Part shown: positions 15,686 through 23,608 of the stretch, one piece after another
Layout of the letters: each line of letters opens with the position of its first letter
Position numbering within the stretch: the stretch's first letter is position 1
From: Thermoleophilia bacterium
GTDB lineage: Bacteria > Actinomycetota > Thermoleophilia > Gaiellales > Gaiellaceae
Reading direction: 5' to 3'
Assembly (NCBI GenBank): GCA_019683855.1
Contig: JADGHP010000005.1
Coordinates: 1-35,521 of the forward strand
Length of the DNA: 35,521 bases
Notes under the pieces: model-generated
What the model was told of the DNA's origin: nothing
Database searches by the model: none
Seen by the model: the letters and a program-made list of their open reading frames with translations, nothing else
Made by a program: the position numbers and the translations under genes

Positions 15686-16630
15686 CTACGGCTCGCGCAG
15701 GTACGCCTCGAGGAGCACGTCCGCGCCGGAGGGCGTCGCGCGGAGGTGGAGGAGCTCGCGCGGCGAGGCCAGCTCGCCGAGGACGCGCGGCCCGGCGCCG
15801 CCGAGCACCGGCGCGACGAAGAGGAGGAGCTTGTCCACGAGCCCCGCCTCGAGGAACGCGGTCGCGAGCGTGGGGCCGCCCTCGAGCAGGAGCGACTGGA
15901 CGCCGTCGGCGGCGAGCGCGCGCAGCTCCTCCCCCAAAGGCCCGCTGCGCAGCTCGAGCTCCGACCCTTCGGGAAGCGGGCCGCGACCGAACGCGAGCCG
16001 GCGGGGCTGGCGGCGAGCCCCGACGCCGCGCGCGTCGAGCCGCGGCGCGTCGGCGCGCACGGTGCCCATCCCGACCGCGACCGCGTCGGAGGCGGCGCGC
16101 AGCTCGTGCACCAGGCGGCGCGACGCCTCGCCCGAGACCCAGCGCCGCCCGGGGACCACCACCCGCCCGTCGAGCGTGACCGCCGCCTTGTAGGTGACGA
16201 AGGGGCGGCCGAGCGCCTTCCAGGTGCGCCACGCCTCGTTCTGCCGCCGCGCCTCGAGGCTGTCGAGCAGCTCCACCTCGATGCCGGCCTCCCGCAGGCG
16301 CTCGAGGCCGCGACCGTCCACGAGCGGGTTCGGGTCGCGCGCGCCGACGACGACGCGCGCCACGCCGGCCGCGACGACGGCGTCGGCGCACGGCGGCGTG
16401 CGGCCGTGATGGGAGCAGGGCTCGAGGGTCACGTAGAGCGTCGCCCCGCGCGCCCGCTCGCCCGCCTGCTCGAGCGCGATCGCCTCCGCGTGACGGACGG
16501 CGTCGTACTCGTACCAGCCCTCGCCGACGATCTCCCCGTCGCTGACGACCACGGCGCCGACGAGCGGATGGTCGCGGACCTTGCCGCGGCCGCGTTCCGC
16601 GAGCTCGAGCGCGCGCTCGAACGGGCTCAT
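15686..16630 (-). CDS. ribD: Bifunctional diaminohydroxyphosphoribosylaminopyrimidine deaminase / reductase
   Basis: Second and third steps of the GTP branch of riboflavin synthesis. It is 314 residues, slightly short for the family. The N-terminal cytidine-deaminase-like domain has zinc ligands in VRHAEAIAL and LEPCSHHGRTPPCADA. The C-terminal NADPH reductase domain has YKAAVTLDGRV, DAVAVGMGTVRAD and LLLEGGPTLATAFL. The motif usually PNPMVGAV reads DHPLVGAV. ATG 16630 overlaps the rpe stop (ATGA), tying ribulose-5-phosphate epimerase to the pathway that consumes ribulose 5-phosphate. Confidence 0.95.
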   Translation of the reverse strand: MSPFERALELAERGRGKVRDHPLVGAVVVSDGEIVGEGWYEYDAVRHAEAIALEQAGERARGATLYVTLEPCSHHGRTPPCADAVVAAGVARVVVGARDPNPLVDGRGLERLREAGIEVELLDSLEARRQNEAWRTWKALGRPFVTYKAAVTLDGRVVVPGRRWVSGEASRRLVHELRAASDAVAVGMGTVRADAPRLDARGVGARRQPRRLAFGRGPLPEGSELELRSGPLGEELRALAADGVQSLLLEGGPTLATAFLEAGLVDKLLLFVAPVLGGAGPRVLGELASPRELLHLRATPSGADVLLEAYLREP

Positions 16631-17304
16631 CGGAGCGCCCGCACGAGCCTCCGGTAGGCCCGCGGCAGGTCCTCGCGGTGGAAGATGGCGGCGCCGGCGA
16701 CGACGAGCGTCGCGCCGGCCTCGTACACCGCGCGCACGTTCGTGTCGTCGATCCCGCCGTCGACCTGGACGTGCACGTGGGCGGGGAGCGCAGCCCGGAG
16801 ACGCCGGATCCGCTCGAGCGCCGCGGGCATGAACCGCTGCCCGCTGTAGCCGGGGTGGATGCTCATGCAGAGGACGAGGTCCGCGTGCCCGGCGACGGCG
16901 GCGACGGCCTCCGGCTCGGTCTCCGGGTTGAAGGCGACCCCCACGCCGAGGCCGTGCTCGCGCGCGGCCGCGATCGTGCCCGGCACGTCGGCGGTCGCCT
17001 CGTAGTGGAAGGTGACGCTGTCGCCGCCGGCGCGGGCGATCTGCTGGATGTGGCGCGTCGGGTTGTCGACCATCAGGTGGCAGTCGAGCCGGCCTCCCCG
17101 CTCGTGCACGCGCGGCGCGATCGCCTGCAGCACGACGGGGCCCATGGTGATCGGCTCGACGAAGTGCCCGTCGCCGACGTCGAAGTGGAAGATGCGCGCG
17201 CCGGCGCGCAGGAGCACGTCGATCTGGGCGCCGAGCCGCGCGAAGTCGGCCGCGTAGAGCGAAGGCTCGATCTCGACGGTGCGGATCCAGTCGCGCCAGG
17301 GCAT
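16627..17304 (-). CDS. rpe: Ribulose-phosphate 3-epimerase
   Basis: Interconverts ribulose 5-phosphate and xylulose 5-phosphate; ribulose 5-phosphate is also the RibB substrate. It is 225 residues, a TIM barrel. Motifs are EIEPSLYAADFARLG, IFHFDVGDGHFVEPITMGP (metal His and acid Asp), CHLMVDNP, CMSIHPGYSGQRF and VQVDGGI. The usual VMDGH reads VGDGH. ATG 17304 is chosen; a TACGAT -10 element lies 9 nt upstream, just past an inverted repeat. The stop overlaps ribD. Rpe placed in a rib operon is sensible metabolically. Confidence 0.95.
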   Translation of the reverse strand: MPWRDWIRTVEIEPSLYAADFARLGAQIDVLLRAGARIFHFDVGDGHFVEPITMGPVVLQAIAPRVHERGGRLDCHLMVDNPTRHIQQIARAGGDSVTFHYEATADVPGTIAAAREHGLGVGVAFNPETEPEAVAAVAGHADLVLCMSIHPGYSGQRFMPAALERIRRLRAALPAHVHVQVDGGIDDTNVRAVYEAGATLVVAGAAIFHREDLPRAYRRLVRALR

Positions 17305-17313
17305 GGCCCGCGG

Positions 17314-17319
17314 ATCGTA
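17314..17319 (-). promoter_or_regulatory. Putative -10 element of rpe-rib (leaderless type)
   Basis: TACGAT on the minus strand, 9 nt before the rpe ATG. With the hairpin just upstream it suggests a separate transcription unit starting at rpe. Confidence 0.4.
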
Positions 17320-17345
17320 CGCGCTGCCCCGCCGGGGAGGCGTCC

Positions 17346-17392
17346 GTCTCGGACACGGCCGGTATCGGGTACGGGCCGTGTCCCGACGAGAC
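17346..17392. repeat. Inverted repeat between rsmB and rpe
   Basis: GGACACGGCC (17351-17360) is perfectly repeated in reverse complement at 17374-17383, extended by GTCTC (17346-17350) and GAGAC (17388-17392) across a 4-nt bulge. It could fold into a strong hairpin ending the fmt-rsmB transcript. No T-tract follows on either strand, so it may be a U-less terminator or a protein site. Confidence 0.65.
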
Positions 17393-17396
17393 GTCG

Positions 17397-18611
17397 CTAC
17401 TCGCGGGCGAGGCGGGCGACGAAGAAGCCGCTCGTGCCGTGCGCGTGCGGCAGCGTGAGCAGGAACTCCGGCCGGCGCGGGTGCGCGAACTGCGGCCACT
17501 CCTCCCCGAGCGGGAGGGCGCGCAGCCCGCTCGCCTCGACGACGGCCTCGTTCTCGTCGGGGTTGATCGTGCACACCGCGTAGACGATCGTCCCGCCCGG
17601 ACGGACGCGCTCGGCGGCCGCCCGCAGGAGCGCGAGCTGGAGCTCCGGCAGCGGGCGGGCGCGCCAGCGCAGGTCGGGACGCTGCGCGAGCACCCCGAGC
17701 CCCGAGCAGGGCGCGTCGACGAGAGCGCGGTCGAAGCCGTCCAGCTCCGGCGGGAGCGCGGTCCCGTCCGCCTCGACCACCGTCACGTCGCCGCGGCCGA
17801 GCCTCGCGAGGTTCTCGCGCAGCTCGCCCGCGCGCCCGGGGTCGAGCTCGACCGCCGTCACCTCCCCGCGCAGCTGGCTCGTCTTCCCGCCCGGCGCCGC
17901 GCACAGGTCGAGGACGCGCTCGCCGTCCCGCGCACCGACGACGAGCCCGACGAGCTGCGAGGCGCGACTCTGCGGCCAGATCCGCCCTTCGGCGACGAGC
18001 CGCTCGTCGACGCGGCCGACGCGGTACGCACCGGGGACGTCGGTCGCCTCGGCGCCCTCGGGCGGCTCGCCGCGCACGACCCGGACGACCGTCTCCAGCG
18101 GCTCGTTCATCGCCCGCATCAGCGCGAGCGCGTCCTCGGCGCCGAGCGCGCGCACGAACGTCTCGTGGATCCAGTCCGGGTACGACTCCTTGAGCGGCCC
18201 GTCGGGGAGCGAGTCGAGCAGCGGACGCATCCCCGCGGCGAGGCGGCGCATGACCGCGTTCGTGAAGGCGACGGCGCGCTCGAGCCGGGCGGCGCGGACG
18301 AGCTCGACCGACTCGTTCGCGGCCGCGTGCGCCGCCGTGTCGGTGTAGCCGAGCTGGTAGGCCCCGAGCCGCAGCGCCGCCCGCACCGGCGGGTCGAGCT
18401 TGCGCACCGGCCGCCGGCCGAGCGCCTCGATCGCGTAGTCGAGCGTGCGCACCCGCTGCACCGCGCCGTAGGCGAGCCGCTTGGCGAACGCCCGCTCCCG
18501 CTCGTCGAGCCCCTCCGCGGCGCTGCGGAAGGCGCGATCGGCGTACGCGTCGTGCTCGAAGACGCGCAGCAGCACCTCGTAGGCGACGCGCCGAGCGGGA
18601 GAGACGCTCAC
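17397..18611 (-). CDS. rsmB: 16S rRNA (cytosine-967-C5)-methyltransferase RsmB
   Basis: SAM-dependent m5C methyltransferase of 16S rRNA, 404 residues. An N-terminal NusB-like helical domain (ARRVAYEVLLRVFEHDAYAD) precedes the catalytic domain: VLDLCAAPGGKTSQL (SAM site), LVDAPCSGLGVLAQRPDLRW and the nucleophile region VYAVCTINPDENE, both catalytic cysteines present. GTG 18611 overlaps the fmt stop (GTGA). The def-fmt-rsmB order is one of the most conserved in bacteria. Confidence 0.96.
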   Translation of the reverse strand: MSVSPARRVAYEVLLRVFEHDAYADRAFRSAAEGLDERERAFAKRLAYGAVQRVRTLDYAIEALGRRPVRKLDPPVRAALRLGAYQLGYTDTAAHAAANESVELVRAARLERAVAFTNAVMRRLAAGMRPLLDSLPDGPLKESYPDWIHETFVRALGAEDALALMRAMNEPLETVVRVVRGEPPEGAEATDVPGAYRVGRVDERLVAEGRIWPQSRASQLVGLVVGARDGERVLDLCAAPGGKTSQLRGEVTAVELDPGRAGELRENLARLGRGDVTVVEADGTALPPELDGFDRALVDAPCSGLGVLAQRPDLRWRARPLPELQLALLRAAAERVRPGGTIVYAVCTINPDENEAVVEASGLRALPLGEEWPQFAHPRRPEFLLTLPHAHGTSGFFVARLARE

Positions 18612-19414
18612 CTCAGGCCGCGCAGGTACTCGGCGTAGGTCATCCGGCGACGACCCTCCGGCTGCACCTCGAGCAGCTCCAGGGAGCCGTCGGCGGCGAC
18701 GCGCGCCTTCCACACGAGGAGCGGCCGCCCGTCGACGACGGCGCGCGCCCCGATGTGCGGCGAGAGCGCGCGCACCCGGTCGACGATCTCGCGCGCGGGA
18801 CGCGACAGGTCGAGCTCCCGGTCGGCCGGGCCGATCTTCTCGGCGTACGTCACGCCCTCCTCCGGCTGGGGCGCGAACGCCGGCTCCGGCTGGGCGAGCA
18901 CGTCGTCGAGCAGCTCGGCGGCGAGCGCGGCCGCTCGCGCGTACACGGCGCCCGCGTCGTCCTCCGGGCCGATGGGGAACGCGCGCTGGGCGGCGATGGG
19001 GCCGGCGTCGAGCGCCTCGACCGTCCGGTGGATCGTCACGCCGGTCTCGGCGTCGCCCGCCATCAGCGCCCGCTCCACCGGCGCGGCGCCCCGCCAGCGC
19101 GGCAGGAGCGACGGGTGGACGTTGAGCCAGAGCGCCCGCTCGAGCAGCGAGAGCGGGATCAGGGGCCCGTACGCGCAGACGACGACGGTGTCGGCGGCGA
19201 GCCCGACCGTCTCGTCGAGCCGAGCCGGCTGCGCCACCGGGATGCCCAGCCGCTCCGCGACCTCCTTCGCGGGCGTCGGCGCGAGGCGGCGGCCCCGTCC
19301 GCGCGGGCGGTCCGGGCGCGTCAGGAGCTGGACGACGTCGTGCGTCCGCGCCAGCCGCTCGAGCACGTCGGCGCCGAACGGCGCGGTCGCGGCGACGGCG
19401 ATCCGCCGCGCCAC
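18608..19414 (-). CDS. fmt: Methionyl-tRNA formyltransferase, compact C-terminal domain
   Basis: Formylates initiator Met-tRNA using 10-formyl-tetrahydrofolate. It is 268 residues against about 310 usual. The catalytic domain is intact: LNVHPSLLPRWRGAAPVERAL and TVEALDAGPIAAQ hold the Asn, His and Asp. In the C-terminal domain LLVWKARVAADGSLELLEVQPEGRRRM joins two conserved parts directly; the OB-fold strands usually between WKAR and GSLELLE (about 30 residues) are missing. GTG 19414 lies 2 nt after the def stop. Function is very likely kept, since the catalytic core and the C-terminal QPEGRRRM motif remain. Confidence 0.94.
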   Translation of the reverse strand: MARRIAVAATAPFGADVLERLARTHDVVQLLTRPDRPRGRGRRLAPTPAKEVAERLGIPVAQPARLDETVGLAADTVVVCAYGPLIPLSLLERALWLNVHPSLLPRWRGAAPVERALMAGDAETGVTIHRTVEALDAGPIAAQRAFPIGPEDDAGAVYARAAALAAELLDDVLAQPEPAFAPQPEEGVTYAEKIGPADRELDLSRPAREIVDRVRALSPHIGARAVVDGRPLLVWKARVAADGSLELLEVQPEGRRRMTYAEYLRGLR

Positions 19415-19416
19415 GG

Positions 19417-19989
19417 TCAGGCGAGGACGATGCGCGGGCGCAGACGGGCGAGCGCCTCGCGTCGCGCCTCGGGCGTCGTCCGCTCGAGGATGAGGACGCC
19501 GTCGAGGTGGTCGTTCTCGTGCTGCGCGATCCGGGAGTACGGCTCCTCGAGCTCGTAGCGCACCTCGCTCCCGTGCTCGTCGCGACCGGCGATCGCGATC
19601 CGGGTCGGCCGCTCCACCGGCAGGAGCACGCCCTGGATCGAGAGGCAGCCTTCCTCGTCGACCGAGGTCTCGTCGCCGACCTCGAGGATCTCGGGATTGA
19701 CGAGCGCGACGACGTCGTCCTCGCTCGCCTGGAAGACGAACAGCCGCTGGAGGATCCCCACCTGGGGGGCGGCCAGGCCGACCCCGTTCGCGTCGCGCAT
19801 CAGCAGCGTCATCCGCTCGACGAGCCGGCGCAGCTCGTCGTCGAACCGCTCGACGGGGCGAGCCTTCATCCTCAGCGCCGCATCGGGGTACTGGCGGATC
19901 TGGGCGAGCGCGATCCGTCGGCGCAGCTCGCGCTCGGGGTCGACGCTTTCTGCGACCTGCTCCTCGGTTTCTCCCTCGATCTCGGCCAT
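19417..19989 (-). CDS. def: Peptide deformylase
   Basis: Removes the formyl group from nascent proteins. It is 190 residues. The three motifs are present: GVGLAAPQVG, EEGCLS (metal Cys) and QHENDHLDG (two metal His and the catalytic Glu; the usual HExDH reads HENDH). An acidic N-terminal stretch of about 25 residues (MAEIEGETEEQVAESVDPER) precedes the core. ATG 19989 has a TAGTCT -10 element 7 nt upstream, which overlaps the -10 of the divergent gene. Confidence 0.95.
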   Translation of the reverse strand: MAEIEGETEEQVAESVDPERELRRRIALAQIRQYPDAALRMKARPVERFDDELRRLVERMTLLMRDANGVGLAAPQVGILQRLFVFQASEDDVVALVNPEILEVGDETSVDEEGCLSIQGVLLPVERPTRIAIAGRDEHGSEVRYELEEPYSRIAQHENDHLDGVLILERTTPEARREALARLRPRIVLA

Positions 19990-19996
19990 CACGGGC

Positions 19997-20002
19997 AGAC
20001 TA
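19997..20002 (-). promoter_or_regulatory. Putative -10 element of def, overlapping the divergent -10
   Basis: TAGTCT on the minus strand, 7 nt before the def ATG. It shares the TA at 20001-20002 with the plus-strand TACCCT. Confidence 0.5.
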
Positions 20003-20006
20003 CCCT
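20001..20006 (+). promoter_or_regulatory. Putative -10 element of the plus-strand gene opposite def
   Basis: TACCCT, 7 nt before the GTG at 20014. It shares two bases with the def -10, so the two start codons are only 24 bp apart. Confidence 0.5.
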
Positions 20007-20013
20007 GCGTCCC

Positions 20014-20541
20014 GTGGACCCGAGGACGCTGATGGAGATCATGGGCCAGGGCGCGACCCGGCCGGAGACGCCGCGCGATCGCCGCGAGCGGGAGACGCTC
20101 GAGGCCGATCTCGCCGGCAGCCCGGTGCAGGGCGAGCCGCTGCGGCAGCGGCTGCGTAACTTCCGGCCCGACGTGGACTCGGCGATCCGCGCGCTCGGCG
20201 GGCCGACGGTGTGGATGCGGAGGCTGCGCGCGATCGAGGACGGGATCGAGCAGCACGAGCGCCAGCTCGAGCAGGCGTGGCGGGAGCTCGCGAGGGAGAC
20301 GCCCGACGCGGACGAGTTCGCGCGCCGGTGGCGCGAGCTGGCGCGACAGTGGAGCTTCGCGCAGGTCAACGAGCTGATCGAGCGGCATAACCGCAACTTC
20401 CCCGCCGAGGCGCAGCTGCCGATGGATCCGCGGACGCGCGACTTCGTCCGCATCAACGGCCGCCCGTACGAGCGCGAGCCGCTGGACGAGACGTGGATCC
20501 TGGCGCGGTTCCCGCCCGATCGCGCCGCCGCGCTCAACTGA
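20014..20541 (+). CDS. Conserved-looking hypothetical, possibly DUF1992-like
   Basis: 175 residues from GTG 20014 (VDPRTLMEIMGQGATRP); ATG 20032 is an alternative. It is rich in Arg, Glu and Trp and largely helical: LRNFRPDVDSAIRALGGPTVWMRRLRAIEDGIEQHERQLEQAW-type helices (shown in parts), then EFARRWRELARQWSFAQVNELIERHNRNFP and a tail ending DETWILARFPPD. The short DLAGSPVQGEPL segment and the later ERHNRNFP recall the DnaJ-homologue DUF1992 family, but the match is weak by eye. No transmembrane segment or catalytic motif is seen. The promoter geometry and plus-strand position support a real gene. Confidence 0.7.
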   Translation: MDPRTLMEIMGQGATRPETPRDRRERETLEADLAGSPVQGEPLRQRLRNFRPDVDSAIRALGGPTVWMRRLRAIEDGIEQHERQLEQAWRELARETPDADEFARRWRELARQWSFAQVNELIERHNRNFPAEAQLPMDPRTRDFVRINGRPYEREPLDETWILARFPPDRAAALN

Positions 20542-20572
20542 CGCGCGGAGCCGTCACGGACGCGCACGCCGC

Positions 20573-22498
20573 TCAGAGGCTCTGCGGGTCGACGTCGACG
20601 ACCGCCGCGAGCCCGGCTCTCCGCATCGCGGGAGCGGCAGCCGCGAGCAGCGCCGCCGCACGCGCCGCGAGCGCGCGCGGATTCTCCGTCTTCCCGACGA
20701 GCTGCGCGCGCTGGCGGTTGCGAAGCCGCAGCAGCGGCGCCGGCCCGACCAGCTCGTGCCCGGCGAGCCCCGCCTTCAGCTCCTCGAGGGCCCGCGTCGC
20801 GTCGCCGAGATCCGGGCCCGACACGACGATCCGCACGAGGTGGCGGAACGGCGGGTAGCCGAGCAGCCGCCGCCGCTCGAGCTCGCCGGCGAGGAACCCC
20901 GCGACGTCGTGCCGCGCGGCGAACGCGACCGCGCGCGAATCCGGCTGGAACGTCTGCACGAGCACCCGCCCGGGCGCGTCGCGACCGCTGCGGCCCGCAA
21001 GCTGGGTGAGGAGCTGGAACGTCCGCTCCTCAGCGCGGAAGTCCGGCAGCCCGAGCCCGGTGTCGGCGTCGACGACGGCGGCGAGCTCCACGCCGGCGAA
21101 GTGGTGGCCCTTCGCGACCATCTGCGTCCCGACGAGCACCGCGCGATCCGCCCGCGCGAAGCGCTCGAGCACGGCGCGCAGCTGCTCAGGCTTCTCGATC
21201 GCGTCCGCGTCGAGACGGATGCGCTCCAGCTCGGGGACCTGCCGCTCGAGCTCGCGCTCCAACCGTTGCGTGCCGGCGCCGATCCTCGTCAGCTCGGCGG
21301 AGCCGCACGCCGGGCACGTCTCCCCAACCGCCTCGAGCGCGCCGCAGTGGTGGCAGCGCAGCGTCGCGTCGGCGTGCAGCGTGAGGGAGACGTCGCAGTT
21401 CCGGCAGCGCAGCGTGAGCCCGCACGCGCGGCAGTGGACGGCCGGCGCGATCCCGCGCCGGTTGAGGAGGAGGATCGCCTTGCCGCCGCGCTCGGCGATC
21501 GCCCCCAGCTCGGCGAGCAGCGGCGCCGAGAGCGGGTAGCCCGCCTCGCGCCGCAGGTCGACGACGTGCACCGACGGGAGCGGCGCGCCGATTCGCCCGC
21601 CGAGCTCGAGCCGCTCGAGCCGCTGCCACGACTCCGGCCGCGGCGTCGCCGACCCGAACACCGCCACCGCCCCCTCGAGCGCCGCCCGTTTCGCCGCGAC
21701 CGTGCGCGCGTCGTAGCGAGGGTCGGAGTCCTGCTTGTACGAGGGGTCGTGCTCCTCGTCCACGCAGATCACGCCGAGCGACGCGACGGGGGCGAAGACC
21801 GCGGAGCGCGCGCCGATCACCACCGGCGCCGCCCCGGACGCGATCCGCTCTCGCTCGTCGCGCCGCTCGGCGTCGGTGAGCGCCGAGTGGAGGATCGCGA
21901 CGCGCTCGCCGAAGCGGGCGCGGAAGCGACCCAGCGCCTGGGGCGTGAGCGCGATCTCCGGCACGAGGACGATCGCGCCGCGACCGCGGGCGAGCGCCGC
22001 CTCGCAGGCGCGGATGTAGACCTCGGTCTTGCCGCTGCCGGTCGCCCCGGCGAGGAGCAGATGGCCGCCGCCCGCGCCGAGCAGCGTCTCGATCCGGTCG
22101 AGCGCGCGCTCCTGCGCCTCGGAGAGACGCTCCGGCGCGGGCTCCGCCGGCAGCGCGTCGCGTGCGCTCACGTCCCTCCGCTCGCCCCGCCGTCGCGGCA
22201 GGTGCGGCGCGACGAGCGCGAGCGCCCTCCCCGGCGTGGAGCCGTAGTAGTCCGCGAGCCAGAGGGCGAGATCCACGAGCGGCGGAGGCAGCGTCTCGAC
22301 GACCCGCTCGACCGGCGCCGGGTCGACGCCGTCGGGCGGCTCGACCCCGACCTCGGTCACGACGCCGCGACGCCGCGCGTTGCCGAAGCGCACCTCGACG
22401 ACCGCGCCTCTGCCCACGTCGTCGGACACCGTGTACGTGAACGGGCGAGCGACGGCGCGAGCCGTGACGAGCGGGTAGACGGACGCGAAGCGGGGCAC
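20573..22498 (-). CDS. priA: Primosomal protein N' (replication restart helicase PriA)
   Basis: 3'-to-5' helicase that reloads the replisome at stalled forks. It is 641 residues, at the short end of the family. The N-terminal DNA-binding domain runs to about residue 110. Helicase motifs are intact: GATGSGKTEVYIRA (Walker A, near residue 150) and DEEHDPSYKQDS (near 243); many actinobacterial PriA proteins have lost these. The zinc region near residues 350-405 has four CxxC pairs (CRAC, CRNC, CHHC, CPAC). GTG 22498 is preceded by a TACGCT -10 element at 7 nt; the longer open frame upstream runs through hairpins and is rejected. Confidence 0.95.
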   Translation of the reverse strand: MPRFASVYPLVTARAVARPFTYTVSDDVGRGAVVEVRFGNARRRGVVTEVGVEPPDGVDPAPVERVVETLPPPLVDLALWLADYYGSTPGRALALVAPHLPRRRGERRDVSARDALPAEPAPERLSEAQERALDRIETLLGAGGGHLLLAGATGSGKTEVYIRACEAALARGRGAIVLVPEIALTPQALGRFRARFGERVAILHSALTDAERRDERERIASGAAPVVIGARSAVFAPVASLGVICVDEEHDPSYKQDSDPRYDARTVAAKRAALEGAVAVFGSATPRPESWQRLERLELGGRIGAPLPSVHVVDLRREAGYPLSAPLLAELGAIAERGGKAILLLNRRGIAPAVHCRACGLTLRCRNCDVSLTLHADATLRCHHCGALEAVGETCPACGSAELTRIGAGTQRLERELERQVPELERIRLDADAIEKPEQLRAVLERFARADRAVLVGTQMVAKGHHFAGVELAAVVDADTGLGLPDFRAEERTFQLLTQLAGRSGRDAPGRVLVQTFQPDSRAVAFAARHDVAGFLAGELERRRLLGYPPFRHLVRIVVSGPDLGDATRALEELKAGLAGHELVGPAPLLRLRNRQRAQLVGKTENPRALAARAAALLAAAAPAMRRAGLAAVVDVDPQSL

Positions 22499-22505
22499 GC
22501 GAGCG

Positions 22506-22511
22506 AGCGTA
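22506..22511 (-). promoter_or_regulatory. Putative -10 element of priA (leaderless type)
   Basis: TACGCT on the minus strand, 7 nt before the priA GTG. Confidence 0.45.
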
Positions 22512-22529
22512 CTCGCGGGTAGAGCCGGC

Positions 22530-22570
22530 GCCGTGGGCGAATGGGAGCGAAACCCGATCTCGCCCACGGC
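22530..22570. repeat. 11-bp inverted repeat upstream of priA
   Basis: GCCGTGGGCGA (22530-22540) and its perfect reverse complement (22560-22570) are separated by 19 bp that themselves hold a GGG/CCC pair. It sits 19 bp beyond the priA -10 element. It may be a terminator for the ZIP transcript or a regulatory site; there is no T-tract. Confidence 0.65.
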
Positions 22571-22635
22571 TGCGGGGATGTCACGAACTCGCGAGGAACC
22601 CGGCGCGGACACGTAGCCGGTTCGCCGATATCGTC

Positions 22636-22723
22636 GGTCCCGAGGGCGGAGGGACCTGCGACCCCACCCTGGGTGGGGGTATGGAGCGAGGCATGTCCCG
22701 AGCCGACCTGTCCCTCCGGGACA
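22636..22723. repeat. Three further hairpins in the ZIP-priA gap
   Basis: GGTCCC (22636-22641) pairs with GGGACC (22651-22656). CCCCAC and GTGGGG within 22661-22680 pair around CCTGG. TGTCCC (22709-22714) pairs with GGGACA (22718-22723) around TCC. With the 11-bp repeat nearer priA they fill most of the 264-bp gap from 22499 to 22762, in which I see no gene. Confidence 0.55.
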
Positions 22724-22762
22724 CGGCCGCCGCCCGGCGCAGCGCCAGGTCGTCGCGACGCG

Positions 22763-23605
22763 CTACACGCCCGCGGCGGCGACGACGAAGTCCGTGGCGA
22801 AGCCGAGCACGAGCCCCGCGAGGACGAGCCACGTGACGAGCGTCGGGTGGCCGTAGCGGCGGTTCACGGCGTGCAGCTCCTGCACCACGTAGAGGATCGA
22901 GCCGCCGGCGACCGCGAAGAAGGCGACGGACAGCGCCTCGCTCGACCACGCCTGCCCGACCACGGTGCCGAGGAAGGTGGGGCCGCCGCCGATCAGCCCC
23001 ATCAGCCCGAGGAAGCCCCAGCTCGGTCGCGTCCCCTCGCCGCTGATCGGGCCGCAGATGCCGAATCCCTCAGTGGCGTTGTGCAGCCCGAAGCCGATGA
23101 TCAGCGTCACCGCGAGGCTGATCTGGCTCGCCGCAGCCGCCTGGCCGATCGCGAGCCCCTCGCCGAAGTTGTGGACGCCGATCCCGATCGCGATCAGGAG
23201 CGCGAGCTGCTTGCCGGGCGTGAGCGTGTCCAGCCACGTCCGGTGCGCGAACTCGTCGACCGCCGCCGCTCCCGGCCCGACGAGCGCGGTCGCGCGCCGG
23301 TCGGAGCGCCGCTGCATCCACTCGGCGTAGTACACGAGGCTCATCAGGCCGAGCGCGAACCCGGCCGCCCCGATCGCGGCGAGCCAGGAGAGGCGGCCCC
23401 AGTGGCGCGCGTCGAGCGCGCCCTCGATTGGCTCGACCATCTCACTGAGCACGTCCCAGAGCAGGAAGATGAGGATGCCGGTGGCGAGCGCGCTCAGCGC
23501 CGCCCGCGCCGCCGGCCCGAGGCCGCGCATGCGCCCGACGGGCAGCCCGAGGAAAATCGTCGCGCCCGCGATCGTGCCCAGCAGCAGGATGTGTCCGGTC
23601 GACAT
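22763..23605 (-). CDS. ZIP family metal transporter
   Basis: Membrane importer of divalent metals (zinc, manganese or iron). It is 280 residues with about eight hydrophobic segments and N-terminus MSTGHILLLGTIAGATIFLG. The two metal-site helices are clear: HNFGEG at residues 145-150 and HNATEG at 175-180. A cytoplasmic loop lies around residues 95-130. ATG 23605 is divergent from a DtxR-family regulator with a 20-bp palindrome between them, so metal-dependent repression is likely. The metal cannot be fixed from sequence; Mn or Fe are favoured by the DtxR-type neighbour. Confidence 0.92.
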   Translation of the reverse strand: MSTGHILLLGTIAGATIFLGLPVGRMRGLGPAARAALSALATGILIFLLWDVLSEMVEPIEGALDARHWGRLSWLAAIGAAGFALGLMSLVYYAEWMQRRSDRRATALVGPGAAAVDEFAHRTWLDTLTPGKQLALLIAIGIGVHNFGEGLAIGQAAAASQISLAVTLIIGFGLHNATEGFGICGPISGEGTRPSWGFLGLMGLIGGGPTFLGTVVGQAWSSEALSVAFFAVAGGSILYVVQELHAVNRRYGHPTLVTWLVLAGLVLGFATDFVVAAAGV

Positions 23606-23608
23606 GTG

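Noticed and set aside
17305-17396. FMN riboswitch before the rib genes
   Set aside because: The 92-bp gap holds only a simple hairpin and a -10 element and is too short; no FMN-element conserved core is seen here or before ribE, ribBA or ribH.
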